A stretch of DNA of 64,000 bases, taken from Sorangium aterium. Lineage in GTDB: Bacteria; Myxococcota_A; Polyangia; Polyangiales; Polyangiaceae. Of this stretch, positions 17,542-28,590 are shown one piece after another; positions within the stretch are counted from its first letter, which is position 1; the number at the start of each line of letters is the position of its first letter. The notes under the pieces are model-generated. The model had not been told where the DNA came from. It saw nothing but the letters and a program-made list of their open reading frames with translations, and ran no database searches. The stretch lies in assembly GCF_028368935.1 (NCBI RefSeq), contig NZ_JAQNDK010000004.1, forward strand, positions 1,736,001 to 1,800,000. Reading direction: 5' to 3'. The position numbers and the translations under genes are program-made.

Positions 17542-18567
17542 TCAGAAGCGCACGGTGAGGCGGAACGGGTCGAGGGCGGCGCGCGGCGGGGGCTGCTTGC
17601 GCGGGGCGCCGGCGGGATCGCGGTCGAAGATCATCACGAGCACGCCGACGCCCGCCGCGAGGAGGCCGGCGCCCACGACGATGTCGCCCGCGAGCGCCTG
17701 GGCGCGCGCGGCGTCGGCGGCGTCCCCGTCCCGCGTCGGCGCGTCCGACGCGCTCGCGACCCCGAGCAGCCCGATGGCCGCGCCGGCCGCCGCGGTGGTC
17801 AGGCCGCCGGCGAGCAGCACGATCGGCACCACGTGGCTCTGCGCAGCGTCGGGCGCGGAGCTCGGCGGGGCGCCGCGCAGGACCGGTCTGGCCGGAGCGC
17901 CGCTCGCTGGAGCGCTCGCCGGAGCGCTCGTCGAGGACACCCGCGGCCCGGCGGGCGCTGCCGGCGGGACGACCTCGCGCTCGAGGCTCAGCACGACGAC
18001 GGCTCGGCTCCCCGGCGCCGCCGCGACGCTCCGCTCCGCCTCGCGGTAGCCCGGCGCGCTCGCGGTCACCGTGTGATCCCCCGGGTTGACCGGGCGCGGG
18101 CGATCGAGCGCCGCCGCGGGCACCACGACGCCGTCGATCTTCACCTCGAGGCCGGCGGCGTCGCCCGGGGAGAGCCGCAGCTCGAGCGCCGCCACCTTGC
18201 GCTCGAGCTCCTGGATCGCCTGCCGCGCGAGCTTCTCGTAGCCCTTCGTCGCCTGCGCGGAAGGCTCGACGAGGAACGCGCGGAAGTTCTCGAGCGCCTC
18301 GACGAGCTGCCCCGTCTGCTGCTGGGCCACCCCGAGGCTGTAGAGGGTGATCGGCGCGCGCTTGATCGCGAGCGAGCGCTCGTACCGCTCCCGCGCCTGC
18401 TCCCAGCGGCCCTGCCTGGCGAGCTCGGAGGCCTCGATGAAGATCTCGCGCGCGACGGCGACGTCGGCCGCGCTCTGGGCCGCGGCGGGCGCGGGCGCGC
18501 CGAGCATCGCGGCCGCGACGAGGAGCGCCAGGACGCCCGAGAGCGCGCGCGTCCGCCGCGGCGTCAC
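17542..18567 (-). CDS. Exported TPR/PEGA-like protein with C-terminal membrane helices
   Basis: 341 residues from the GTG at 18567, overlapping the stop of the Cys-rich lipoprotein gene (GTGA). It has a signal peptide (SGVLALLVAAAMLGAPAPAA), then TPR-like helices (FIEASELARQGRWEQARERY, LYSLGVAQQQTGQLVEALEN), a beta domain resembling PEGA (VKIDGVVVPAAALDRPRPVN, TVTASAPGYREAERSVAA), a Pro/Ala/Ser linker, and two hydrophobic helices (VVPIVLLAGGLTTAAAGAAI, GDIVVGAGLLAAGVGVLVMI). Myxobacteria commonly place such proteins beside kinase/lipoprotein pairs, as here. The molecular role is unknown. Confidence 0.8.
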   Translation of the reverse strand: MTPRRTRALSGVLALLVAAAMLGAPAPAAAQSAADVAVAREIFIEASELARQGRWEQARERYERSLAIKRAPITLYSLGVAQQQTGQLVEALENFRAFLVEPSAQATKGYEKLARQAIQELERKVAALELRLSPGDAAGLEVKIDGVVVPAAALDRPRPVNPGDHTVTASAPGYREAERSVAAAPGSRAVVVLSLEREVVPPAAPAGPRVSSTSAPASAPASGAPARPVLRGAPPSSAPDAAQSHVVPIVLLAGGLTTAAAGAAIGLLGVASASDAPTRDGDAADAARAQALAGDIVVGAGLLAAGVGVLVMIFDRDPAGAPRKQPPPRAALDPFRLTVRF

Positions 18568-21182
18568 GGCCTGAACCGCTCCCCCTCGGGCACCAGCGAG
18601 GGCCCGTCGAGCCCGGACCACAAGATCAGCTCGGTCCCCGTCCACACGCCCACGCCGAAGGTGTGCTGCTTGCTCGCGGCCGACATGCTCGCTCCCCACG
18701 CTGCCATCATCGGATCGTACAGCTTCCCGTCTCGCCTGAACGTCAGGCCGCTCCGCCCGCCGGCGATGAGGGCGTGCGCGCCGGTCCACCCGGTCCAGCC
18801 GGTGCGCCGCTCGGCGCGGCTGCGATCCGAGGGGGCGCCCTTGTCGTCGATCCCGCGCCACGCGTCGGCCGCCGGATCGTAGATCGCGCCGCTCTTGCGG
18901 GCGTTGCCGTCCTGGTCCTGCCCGCCCCAGACGAGGAGCCGATCGCCCATCCAGACCGCGAACGCATCGGTCCTCGGGCTCGGCGCGTCGGCGCTGGGCA
19001 GCGATCGCCACCCGTCGGTCGTGGGGTTGTAGGCGTACCCCTCGTTCGTTGTCGCGTCGCCGGCTCGCCCGCCGAAGACGTAGAGCTCCGTGCCCGACCA
19101 GGCCCACGCGACGCCCTCGCGCGCGGGGGCCGCGCCGGCGCTGGAGGCCGGCGTCCATGCGTCGGCGACCGGGTTGTAGAGCCCGCCGCCGGCCACCGGA
19201 GCGCCGCCCGCGGAGCCGCCCCAGATCAGGAGGCGCGTGCCGGTCCACACGCCGATCGGCATCCGCCGCGCCGCGGGGGCGTTCGTGGTGCTCATCGCGC
19301 GCCATGTCCGCGCCGCTGGGTCGTACACGCCGCCGGTGGACAGGCCGAACAAGCTCGTGAACGAGCCGCCGCCCCAGACGAGCACCCGGGAGCCCGTCCA
19401 CGCCGCGGCCGCGAGCACGCGCGGCGAGGGGGCGCCCTCGTTGCCCAGCGTCGACCACGTGTCGCGCGCCGGATCGTAGAGCGCCCCGTCGCCCACGTCC
19501 CCGGCCGACGTGCGGCCGCCCCACAGGAAGAGCGCGCTCCCGATCCAGGTCGCCGCGGCCATCTGCCGCGGCGCGGGCGCGCCGAGCCTCGTCATCGGGG
19601 CCCACTCGGGCGTGCACTTGCCGGTGCGGCACTCGCGCCCGCTCAGGCAGGCGTTCCCGCACGCGCCGCAGTGCTCGGCCGAGCCCAGGCTGACGCACTT
19701 GCCATCGCAGGCCACGAGGCCGCCTCCGCACGGCGCGATGCAGGCGCCGCCGGAGCAGATGTCGCCCCCGCTGCAGTCCGCGCTTGTGCAGCACTGGCGG
19801 CACGCGACGAGGCTGCAGCACTGCTCTCCGTCGGCGCAGCCCGTGCTCTTGCACCTCGCGCCGCCGTCTTCGCACACGTCGGCGGTGCAGCCGTCGCCGT
19901 CCGAGCAGTCCTCGTCCGAGCAGCAGGCGCGGCAGGCCGCGCCGCAGTCGTGCGGCGTGAGCGCCCCGCACGCGCACGCGCCGGAGGCGCACACGGCGCC
20001 CGGCTTGCAGGCGGTGGCGCACGCGCCGCAGTGCCGCGGGTCCCTCGTGAGATCGGACTCGCAGCCCGGGGCGACCGGGTCGCAGTCGGCGAAGCCCTCG
20101 TCGCACACCAGCTCGCCTCGGTCGCAGCGCTGGTGCGGCCCCGCGGCGACGCCGCACGCGCCGCAGTGGAACGGGCTGACCTGCGTGTCGACGCACGAGG
20201 CGTCGCACGCGGCGAGGCCGGGGGCGCAGCCGGCGGCGCACGCCGCGCCGTCGCAGTAGGCCTTGTCCGGCGCGCACCGCACGTCGCACGCTCCGCAGGT
20301 CGTCGGGTCGATGCCGATCGCCTCGCAGCCAGGCGCGCCGTCGCAGTCGAGGCGCCCGCTCGCGCAGGCGCAGCCGCTGCGGCCATCGCAGATCATGCCG
20401 GCCGCGCACGCATCCCCGCAGCTCCGGCAGTCCGCCTCTGTCCCGAGCGTGGCCTCGCAGCCGTCGTCGGGCGCGCCGTTGCAGTCGGCGTATCCCGGAG
20501 CGCACCCGCACACGCCGGCCTGACACGCCATGTTCGGCCCGCAGGTGACGCCGCAGGCGCCGCAGTTCGCGGGATCCGAGGAGCCGTCGATCTCGCACCC
20601 CGTGTCGTGGAGGTTGTCGCAGTCGAGGAGCGGCGGCGCGCAGGCGCACTGCCCCGCGTCGCAGATGGCGCCCGAGGGGCAACGGAGCGAGCAACCGCCG
20701 CAGCGCTCGGGATCGCTCGTGAGATCGACCTCGCAGCCGTTGGTGACGACGTTCCCGTCGCAGTTGTCGAAGCCGAAGACGCACTCGGACGAGCAGTGGC
20801 CGCCCACGCAGAGGGTGTTCGGGCACGCCGCGCCGCACGCGCCGCAGTGCGAGGGATCGTTCAGCACGCTGGTGCACGACCCGCCGCAGCACGACTCCCC
20901 GTCGCCGCACGCGTTGCCGCAGGCGCCGCAGTGCTCCCGGTCCGTGTCCAGCGCGACGCACGTACCGCCGCAGCAGGCGCCGTCCGGGCAGTCGGGCGCG
21001 CAGCCGCCGCCCGTCGAGGTCGCGTCCTGGCCGCCCTCGGAGGGTTTGTCGGAGAGGGCGCTCTCCGCGAGCAGCGAGCAGGCGCCGGTGAGCACGGCCA
21101 GCGCGAGCAGCAGCGGCCAGCGCGCGCCGGCCGTGGACCTTCCATGTCGCGCCTCGCGCGCGGGGCTTTCCTGGGAAGACAT
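18564..21182 (-). CDS. Cys-rich surface lipoprotein with Kelch-like repeats
   Basis: 872 residues from the ATG at 21182. It has a lipoprotein signal (LLLALAVLTGACSLL). Residues ~50-480 hold about a dozen repeats of the CGACG...C type, each with 4-6 cysteines (for example HCGACGNACGDGESCCGGSC, ERCGGCSLRCPSGAICDAG), probably a disulphide-rich stalk. Residues ~485-872 contain six to seven Kelch/galactose-oxidase-like blades, each with WTG..L.WGG and YDP...W elements (LFLWGGRTSAGDVGDGALYD, ELYVFGGRAGDATTNEGYAY). It is probably displayed on the outer surface as an adhesive or binding protein. It is flanked 7 bp upstream by a Ser/Thr kinase and overlaps the PEGA-like gene downstream. Confidence 0.88.
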   Translation of the reverse strand: MSSQESPAREARHGRSTAGARWPLLLALAVLTGACSLLAESALSDKPSEGGQDATSTGGGCAPDCPDGACCGGTCVALDTDREHCGACGNACGDGESCCGGSCTSVLNDPSHCGACGAACPNTLCVGGHCSSECVFGFDNCDGNVVTNGCEVDLTSDPERCGGCSLRCPSGAICDAGQCACAPPLLDCDNLHDTGCEIDGSSDPANCGACGVTCGPNMACQAGVCGCAPGYADCNGAPDDGCEATLGTEADCRSCGDACAAGMICDGRSGCACASGRLDCDGAPGCEAIGIDPTTCGACDVRCAPDKAYCDGAACAAGCAPGLAACDASCVDTQVSPFHCGACGVAAGPHQRCDRGELVCDEGFADCDPVAPGCESDLTRDPRHCGACATACKPGAVCASGACACGALTPHDCGAACRACCSDEDCSDGDGCTADVCEDGGARCKSTGCADGEQCCSLVACRQCCTSADCSGGDICSGGACIAPCGGGLVACDGKCVSLGSAEHCGACGNACLSGRECRTGKCTPEWAPMTRLGAPAPRQMAAATWIGSALFLWGGRTSAGDVGDGALYDPARDTWSTLGNEGAPSPRVLAAAAWTGSRVLVWGGGSFTSLFGLSTGGVYDPAARTWRAMSTTNAPAARRMPIGVWTGTRLLIWGGSAGGAPVAGGGLYNPVADAWTPASSAGAAPAREGVAWAWSGTELYVFGGRAGDATTNEGYAYNPTTDGWRSLPSADAPSPRTDAFAVWMGDRLLVWGGQDQDGNARKSGAIYDPAADAWRGIDDKGAPSDRSRAERRTGWTGWTGAHALIAGGRSGLTFRRDGKLYDPMMAAWGASMSAASKQHTFGVGVWTGTELILWSGLDGPSLVPEGERFRP

Positions 21183-21189
21183 CGCGACG

Positions 21190-22854
<1,665 letters not shown>

Positions 22855-22994
22855 GGAGCGATCGCAGTCTAACTTTGCTGGCCTCCCACAGCCATGGTCT
22901 CGCGCACCCGTCTGTCGTTGCCTGCCCGCGCGCCGCTGCCTGCCCGCGCGCCGGCGCGCCGGCGGCGCAGGGTCAGCGCGTGATCCGTGCATGA

Positions 22995-24026
22995 TCAGCG
23001 TACGATTCCGCAGGGATGCGCGCGCTCGCCGCGGGTGCACACATCGTGCGACGCGCGCCGGGCGCGGGCGGGGCGATGGCCGGACTTGTGCTCCACGAGG
23101 ATCTTCACCCGCGGGCCGATGCGCACGGGGAGCGGGCCTGCGTGCTCGTGCACGTCGCCGTCGCAGACGTAGTGGACGACGCCCGACCTGGCCTCGAGCA
23201 CCGCGCGCCGGGCGATCTTCTCGAACGTGTGCGCCTCGCCCATCGGCCGCGCTCGCCAGATGTCGGGCAGCTTCCTGACGAAGCCGAGCGCGGAGGTGTG
23301 GATGCCCAGCATGTGGAAGCTCTCCGGGCGCTCGTCGTGGCGGTGGAACGGGCGGAACCCGAGGCCGATCTGGTCCACCGTGCCGGCGGCCACGGCGAGG
23401 TAGTCGCGGTCCGGGAACGCCGAGCCGTCCTCGAAGTGGACGCGGCCCTGCCAGCGCGCGGCGACCTGGGTGCCCGTGTTGAGGAGCACCGCGGCGCTCG
23501 CGCGGGCGAGGACCTTCGCGGCCCAGAGCGCGCTCCGCTCCTCGCTGCGGTTGTACTCGGCGATGAAGCCGTGGACGCAGCCGGTGCCGAAGATGAAGCC
23601 GTAGTGGGCGCCGATCTGCATCACGTGGCGCTCGACCCAGCGCAGCGGGTCCCGGCCGCGATCGGTGTAGCGGGCGATGAGCCCCGCGAGCAGGCCGTCG
23701 GGGCGCCCGCGGGGGACGCCCACGGCGTTGGCCACGGTGTTCATCGTCCCGCCGCGCAGGAAGGCGATCGGCGGCAGCGGCTCGTTCTCGTAGACGTCGA
23801 GGAAGCCGGTGATGGTGACGTGGTTCGTGCCGTCTCCCCCGGAGATGCCGAGCACGTCGATGGAGAGCTTCCTGAAGTCCTCCGCGATGCGGGCGAGGTC
23901 CTCGCGGGAGCGCGCGGCGCGGACGACGCCGTGGTCGCCGAGCGCGCGCGCGAGCCGGACCGCCGCGCGGGGATCGCTCAGGTTCTGGCGCGAGCGGGGG
24001 TTGATGATGACGCCGATGCCGCCCAT
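22995..24026 (-). CDS. Diacylglycerol kinase-family lipid kinase
   Basis: 343 residues. The catalytic nucleotide-binding motif GISGGDGTNH (residues ~60-69) and FLRGGTMNTVANAVG match the DAGK/sphingosine-kinase/YegS fold, starting from the typical GVIINPRSR. It probably phosphorylates a lipid at the inner membrane. The last ~30 residues are Arg/His-rich and may be unstructured. Its ATG directly abuts the TAG of the secreted hydrolase gene, with no gap, so the two are co-expressed. Confidence 0.87.
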   Translation of the reverse strand: MGGIGVIINPRSRQNLSDPRAAVRLARALGDHGVVRAARSREDLARIAEDFRKLSIDVLGISGGDGTNHVTITGFLDVYENEPLPPIAFLRGGTMNTVANAVGVPRGRPDGLLAGLIARYTDRGRDPLRWVERHVMQIGAHYGFIFGTGCVHGFIAEYNRSEERSALWAAKVLARASAAVLLNTGTQVAARWQGRVHFEDGSAFPDRDYLAVAAGTVDQIGLGFRPFHRHDERPESFHMLGIHTSALGFVRKLPDIWRARPMGEAHTFEKIARRAVLEARSGVVHYVCDGDVHEHAGPLPVRIGPRVKILVEHKSGHRPARARRASHDVCTRGERAHPCGIVR

Positions 24027-25244
24027 CTAGCGCCGGCCTCGCGGCGACTTCCACCGCGGGTTGAGGTGGATCCGCACGACGTCCGCCATCAGGCCGATGT
24101 GGGCGCAGTGATCGGGCTTGTCGTCGCCGGTGTACCCGCGGACGTGGAAATCGCCGCGGTCGAAGCGCTGGATCATGTCGAGGCCGAGCACGTCGGCGCG
24201 GGAGGAGCCCCTCGGCTTGCCCCGCAGCTGCTGCACGATGAAGTTCGCCGTCTCCGCCGTCGACGCGTAGCCGGGCGGCAGGATGGAGGAGTGGCTCATG
24301 AACATGAACGCCTCGCCCGCCGCGGCGCGCCTCGCGAACGCGATGAACGGCTCGATCTGCGCGACCTTGAGCTTGTGCTGCTGCTCGTCGGCGTACCCGG
24401 CGTGGAGCGAGTCGAGCAGCACGAGGGCGTCGACCCGCTTGCCGGCCGGCTGCCGCAGGATCTGCTCGATCGCGCCGTAGCCGGCGCTCCACGACGACAG
24501 GCCGAGCTTGCGGATGTAGGCCTTCTTCTTGCCGGTCTTCTTCGCGACGGCGCGCTCGATGCTGTCGAGCAGGTTCTCGAAGACGTACGGCGCCGAGAAC
24601 GCGCTCGAGTACGCGCCGGAGCCGATGCCGAGATCGATGCCGACGAGGACGGCGCCCTCGGCGGTCTTCACGAACTCCTTCCGGAGCGCCTCGTGGCCGT
24701 GGAAGTGGATGATGACGTCGAAGCCGCCGCGCTTCGTGACCCCGCCCCGGTGGGGCATGATCATCTGCCCGATCGAGGGCGCGCGGGACCACGGGTCGTA
24801 GACGCCCCAGCCCGGATCGGGCGTCATGCACGGGTTGATGTCCCCGCGGCGCTTCTTGGAGGGGGCGGCGCGGCTGCTCGTCGCCCCGGGCCTGTCGCGC
24901 CGCGCCGCGCTGCGCTGGCCAGCGTCCGAGGCCGCGCCGCCGGCGCCACCCGCGCCGGCAGCGCCGCCCGACGGCGCGCCGGCGCCGGCTGCCCCGTCCG
25001 TCGGGGGCGCGCTGCCCGCCGCCGGAGGGCTGTCGGCCTGCGGCGCTACGGCCGGAGGCGCATCGGCCTGCAGCGCGGCGGTGTGCGTCGCGGGCGGAGC
25101 GTCGTCGGCCTGCGGCGCGGCGGCCTTCGGAGCGGCCGTGTCCTGCGCCGCTGCAGGGGGCGCGGCGAGCCACCAGGTGGCGGCGAGCAGCGAGAGGAGC
25201 GCCCATCGCCCGGACGGCCGGCGAGCCTGCAGGGGGTGTCTCAT
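24027..25244 (-). CDS. Secreted alpha/beta-hydrolase-like protein
   Basis: 405 residues with a signal peptide (WALLSLLAATWWLAAPPAAA), an Ala/Pro/Gly linker to about residue 125, then a hydrolase-like domain. It has an oxyanion-type strand FDVIIHFHGHEALRKE, a nucleophile elbow LSSWSAGYGAIEQ (Ser-x-Ser-x-Gly), an Asp in VLLDSLHAGYAD, and a C-terminal His candidate in KPDHCAHIGLMAD. The first position of the usual GxSxG is serine, so activity is likely but not certain. The neighbouring lipid-kinase gene hints at a lipid or ester substrate. Confidence 0.72.
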   Translation of the reverse strand: MRHPLQARRPSGRWALLSLLAATWWLAAPPAAAQDTAAPKAAAPQADDAPPATHTAALQADAPPAVAPQADSPPAAGSAPPTDGAAGAGAPSGGAAGAGGAGGAASDAGQRSAARRDRPGATSSRAAPSKKRRGDINPCMTPDPGWGVYDPWSRAPSIGQMIMPHRGGVTKRGGFDVIIHFHGHEALRKEFVKTAEGAVLVGIDLGIGSGAYSSAFSAPYVFENLLDSIERAVAKKTGKKKAYIRKLGLSSWSAGYGAIEQILRQPAGKRVDALVLLDSLHAGYADEQQHKLKVAQIEPFIAFARRAAAGEAFMFMSHSSILPPGYASTAETANFIVQQLRGKPRGSSRADVLGLDMIQRFDRGDFHVRGYTGDDKPDHCAHIGLMADVVRIHLNPRWKSPRGRR

Positions 25245-25400
25245 GTCGGGAGCGCCTCCATTCCATGGAACGGCGTGCGGATCGAGCGCTCGGTGCAGGG
25301 CCGCCGCCGCTGTGTGTTCGCGGCGACACCCCGCGGGAGTTCCGTGGCCGTGCAGGGGGCAGGCGCGCCCCCCGCGCCGGCCGGCGTCACGCTGCCGGCG

Positions 25401-26681
25401 TCATCCTGGCGGCGGCTTCCCCTGGGTGAGGGCGGCGCCCGCGTCGGCGGCGGCGAGGATGCGCTCCTCAGCCTGGGAGGCGAGCTTCTCGACCGCCGCC
25501 GCGGCGTCGGTGGGGGGCAGCGAGCGCAGGAACTGGATGAACTCGAGCTCGAGGCCGGGCTTCACGCCGCTCAGGACGAGCACGATGGGGATGGCCGGCT
25601 TCTCGACCTCGGCGAGCTCCGTGGTGCGGGCGCGCCAGCGGCCCGCGCCGAGGGCGAGGCGGAAGGCCCACTGCGCGCCGAGGCCGATGAGGAGGCCCGC
25701 CATGACGCCGGCGACGAACAGGTCGGCGTCCCGCGGGGCGAGGAGGGCCGCGGAGAACCCGCCGATGGCCGCGCCGATCACGAGGCCGGGCTCGCCGCTG
25801 TTGTGCGCCGCGGCGGTCTTCAGGATCTCCGCGGCCTGCATGCCTGGGCGCCCGCTGCGGACCGCGTCGCGCAGCGGGAGCAGCGTCGCGAGGCGGCGCA
25901 TCGAGGCGGCCCGCACGCCCAGGTAGCTGATGAAGAGGGCGCAGACCGTCAGCCCGACGCCGACGCTCACGGCCACGCGCCGCGAGAAGACGCCCTGGGG
26001 CAGCGCCTCGCGGACCATCGCGGTGAGCGCGCGCTCCCGGTCGCGCTCCGCGCTCGCCTTGAACGCGGCTTCGGCGTCCTTCGTGGCCTGCGCGACCTTG
26101 TCGGCCGGGATGTCGCCGAGGAGCGAGAGCAGCTGCTTCGCCGCCTCGAACTGCTCGGCCTCCGCGGCGCCGGGCGGCGTGATCGCGGCCGCCTTGACGA
26201 TGGCCTCCCAGGCGGGGATGGCGCTCACCCGAGCCCCGAGGAGCGCCTCGGTCGCCTCGCGGCAGCCCGCCAGGGTCTTGGCCTGCTTGTAGAGCGGCTG
26301 GGCCGAGGCCCACGCGCCCTGCTTGTCCGGCTCCTTGGGCTTCGGCGGCGGCGGCGCGTTGCGCGGCGCGCGCCCCTTCGTGGTCGTCGCCGGCGGCGGC
26401 GGCGCGGGGGGCGCCTGGCCCGGGTCGGGCATGCGCGCCGATTTCGCGGCCGCCTTGAACAGGTCGATCTCGACGATCAGCTTCTCGCCGGCGAGGGCGC
26501 ACGCCCGCGCGGGCGCGACGCGGGCCTCGGACTCCTCGGCCTGGCGCCGCGCGCCCGGGTCGGGGATGAGCCTGCCCTCGACGGTGACGAGCCGCAGGAC
26601 CGCCACGGCGATGCACAGGACGAGGATGGCCGAGGCGATGAAGGTGGCGCGGACCTCCTCGCGCCGGGTGTACTCGTTCAC
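25401..26681 (-). CDS. Multi-helix membrane protein, function unknown
   Basis: 426 residues from the GTG at 26681, with GGGAG at good spacing. Membrane helices: N-terminal (ATFIASAILVLCIAVAVLRL), central (AVSVGVGLTVCALFISYLGV), and a hairpin-like region (GLVIGAAIGGFSAALLAPRD, FVAGVMAGLLIGLGAQWAFR). Between the first and second is a ~190-residue domain with a Pro-rich segment and helices (ACALAGEKLIVEIDLFKAAA). No enzyme motif is seen. Possibly a sensor or scaffold of the inner membrane. Confidence 0.7.
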   Translation of the reverse strand: MNEYTRREEVRATFIASAILVLCIAVAVLRLVTVEGRLIPDPGARRQAEESEARVAPARACALAGEKLIVEIDLFKAAAKSARMPDPGQAPPAPPPPATTTKGRAPRNAPPPPKPKEPDKQGAWASAQPLYKQAKTLAGCREATEALLGARVSAIPAWEAIVKAAAITPPGAAEAEQFEAAKQLLSLLGDIPADKVAQATKDAEAAFKASAERDRERALTAMVREALPQGVFSRRVAVSVGVGLTVCALFISYLGVRAASMRRLATLLPLRDAVRSGRPGMQAAEILKTAAAHNSGEPGLVIGAAIGGFSAALLAPRDADLFVAGVMAGLLIGLGAQWAFRLALGAGRWRARTTELAEVEKPAIPIVLVLSGVKPGLELEFIQFLRSLPPTDAAAAVEKLASQAEERILAAADAGAALTQGKPPPG

Positions 26682-27037
26682 GCTGGCTCCCTCGGAAAGA
26701 CCGGAGATGGGCAAGGCGCCGGCCGGGTCGGCGCGAGGTCGGCGCGCGCGAGCGCGGCCGCACGGCCGGAGCGGCACGAAGCGCCACGATCGGCGTCGCC
26801 GCCGTGACGGCAGGGGGACACCGAGGGAGCGTGAGCCCGTCGCATGCAGTTCACCGTTTAAACCAGATGCCGGACCGATACCACAGCGTCGCTCGCGATG
26901 GAGTCCGCTGCGTCCTCGCCGCCTCACGGCGTCGCGGCCTCACGGCGTCGTGCTTGCTTCCGCCGTCGGGCGCGGCGGTCGGGCGTCCCGGAAGTTGCTC
27001 CGTCCCGGGGCGCATCGTGTAAGGGTGCGGAGAAGGC
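26682..27037. other. Divergent promoter region
   Basis: 356 bp between the membrane-protein gene (minus) and the AmpG-like gene (plus). A direct repeat CCTCACGGCGTCG occurs twice near 26921-26950. No recognisable promoter boxes and no gene. Confidence 0.4.
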
Positions 27038-28381
27038 GTGGAGGCTGCCGTTACATCCCACAAGCCCGTCGAGCCCGCGGTCCCGGCGCGCGCCGCGCTG
27101 CCCGAGCAGGGAGCGGAGCCGCCGAGGCGTGGCGCCTCCTCGGAGGCGCCCGGCGAGGCCGCGTCGTCCGGCGTGGCGGCGGCGCCCGACGCCGCGGCGG
27201 GCGGGGCGGGCCGGGGCCTGTGGATCTCGTCGACCTACTTTGCCGAGGGCCTGCCCTACGCGATCGCGCACAAGGTGGCGGGGGAGTTCTTCACGGCGGC
27301 GGGGGCGAGCCTGGAGATCATCGGGCTGACGTCGCTCTACGGGCTCCCGTGGAACCTCAAGTTCCTCTGGAGCCCGCTGGTCGACCTCCACGGCAGCCCG
27401 CGGCGCTGGCTCGTCGGGGCCGAGATCGCGCTCGTCGCGATCGTCCTCGGGCTCGCCGCGGCGGCGCACAGCGGCGCGATCTGGCTCGTGGCGGCGCTGT
27501 TCGGGGCGGTCGCCGTCGCCGCGGCGACGCACGACATCGCGGTCGACGGCTTCTACCTGCAGGCGCTCGACAAGGACGCGCAGGCGGCGTTCTCCGGGCT
27601 GCGGGTCGGCGCGTACCGGCTCGCGCTGCTCGCGGGCGCGCTCCTGGTGGCGTTCGCGGGCTGGGCGTCCTTTGGCGCGGCGTTCGGCGTCGCGGCAGGC
27701 GGGCTCGCGCTGCTCGCGATCGCGCACGCCGCGGGGCTTCCGCGCCCGGCCGCGACGCCCGGAGCCGGCGCCGCGCCAGGAGCGACCGGGCTGCGGCGCT
27801 ACGTCGAGCCGTTCCGTGCGTACCTCCGGCAGCCGAAGATCGCGTCGAGCCTGGCGTTCATCCTCTGCTACCGGGCAGGCGACGCGCTCATGTTCGCGAT
27901 GTCGTCGCCGCTGCTGAAGAGCCTCGGCCTCGACACGGCGGCGCGCGGCAACGTGGGCGGGGTCGGGACGGTCGCCTCGATCGCCGGCTCGATCCTCGGC
28001 GGGGTGATCATCAAGCGGTGGGGGCTCTCGCGGACCATCTTCCCGATCGCGCTCGTGCAGAGCTCGGCGATCCTGCTGTACGTGGCGCTCGCGTGGGCGC
28101 GGCCGGCGCTCCCGTGGCTCGTCGCGCTCGTCACGCTCGAGCAGCTCGCCGCCGGCGTCGGGACGGCGGTGCTCGCGGTGTTCCTCATGCGGCGCTGCGT
28201 GGACGGGTACAAGTCGTCGCACTTCGCGATCGGGTCGGCGCTCATGTCGGTCTCCGCGACGTTCGCCGGCAGCCTGAGCGGCTACCTGGCCGCCAGCGTG
28301 GGGTTCACCGCGTTCTTCGCGATCGCGTTCGCGGCGTCGATCCCGGGGGTCGTCCTGTCGCGCCTGGTGCCGCGCGAGTAG
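27038..28381 (+). CDS. AmpG/PAT-family MFS transporter
   Basis: 447 residues from the GTG at 27038. The first ~58 are Ala/Pro-rich and cytoplasmic. Twelve or so hydrophobic helices follow. Family signatures are YFAEGLPYAIAHK in helix 1, GLPWNLKFLWSPLVD, and ATHDIAVDGFYLQALD in helix 4, typical of AmpG muropeptide permeases and related acetyl-CoA/PAT transporters. It probably imports anhydromuropeptides for wall recycling, but the substrate is not provable from sequence. A large inverted repeat lies directly downstream. Confidence 0.85.
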   Translation: MEAAVTSHKPVEPAVPARAALPEQGAEPPRRGASSEAPGEAASSGVAAAPDAAAGGAGRGLWISSTYFAEGLPYAIAHKVAGEFFTAAGASLEIIGLTSLYGLPWNLKFLWSPLVDLHGSPRRWLVGAEIALVAIVLGLAAAAHSGAIWLVAALFGAVAVAAATHDIAVDGFYLQALDKDAQAAFSGLRVGAYRLALLAGALLVAFAGWASFGAAFGVAAGGLALLAIAHAAGLPRPAATPGAGAAPGATGLRRYVEPFRAYLRQPKIASSLAFILCYRAGDALMFAMSSPLLKSLGLDTAARGNVGGVGTVASIAGSILGGVIIKRWGLSRTIFPIALVQSSAILLYVALAWARPALPWLVALVTLEQLAAGVGTAVLAVFLMRRCVDGYKSSHFAIGSALMSVSATFAGSLSGYLAASVGFTAFFAIAFAASIPGVVLSRLVPRE

Positions 28382-28403
28382 TTACCGCGGGTCGGAACCC
28401 CGC

Positions 28404-28536
28404 CAGGGATCTGCCTCGCGAGCGGAGAGAGTTCAACGCAAAGGCGCCAGGGCGCAAAGACGCAAAAATGCACATTTGTTTTTTTGCGCCTTCGCGCCTT
28501 TGCGTCTTTGCGTTGAACTCTCTGGCCGGATCCCTG
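28404..28536. repeat. Large intergenic inverted repeat (CAAAGACGCAAAG type)
   Basis: Arms 28426-28443 and 28506-28523 are perfect 18-bp reverse complements (AGAGAGTTCAACGCAAAG). Inside are further complementary GCGCAAAGACGCAAA tracts around an AT-rich loop, and outside are matching CAGGGATC/GATCCCTG boxes (28404-28411, 28529-28536). Its local G+C is far below the neighbours. It lies between two co-directional genes and could fold into a long hairpin. It resembles a dispersed non-coding repeat more than a simple terminator. Confidence 0.8.
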
Positions 28537-28590
28537 TCCGGACCTCCGCCGGGTGGAACCAGGTAGATCGGACTCGTCCGCGCGATCCCG

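Noticed and set aside
23016-26807. 1263-residue plus-strand open frame
   Set aside because: Antisense to the lipid kinase, secreted hydrolase and membrane-protein genes, which have recognisable motifs; no credible domain or start.
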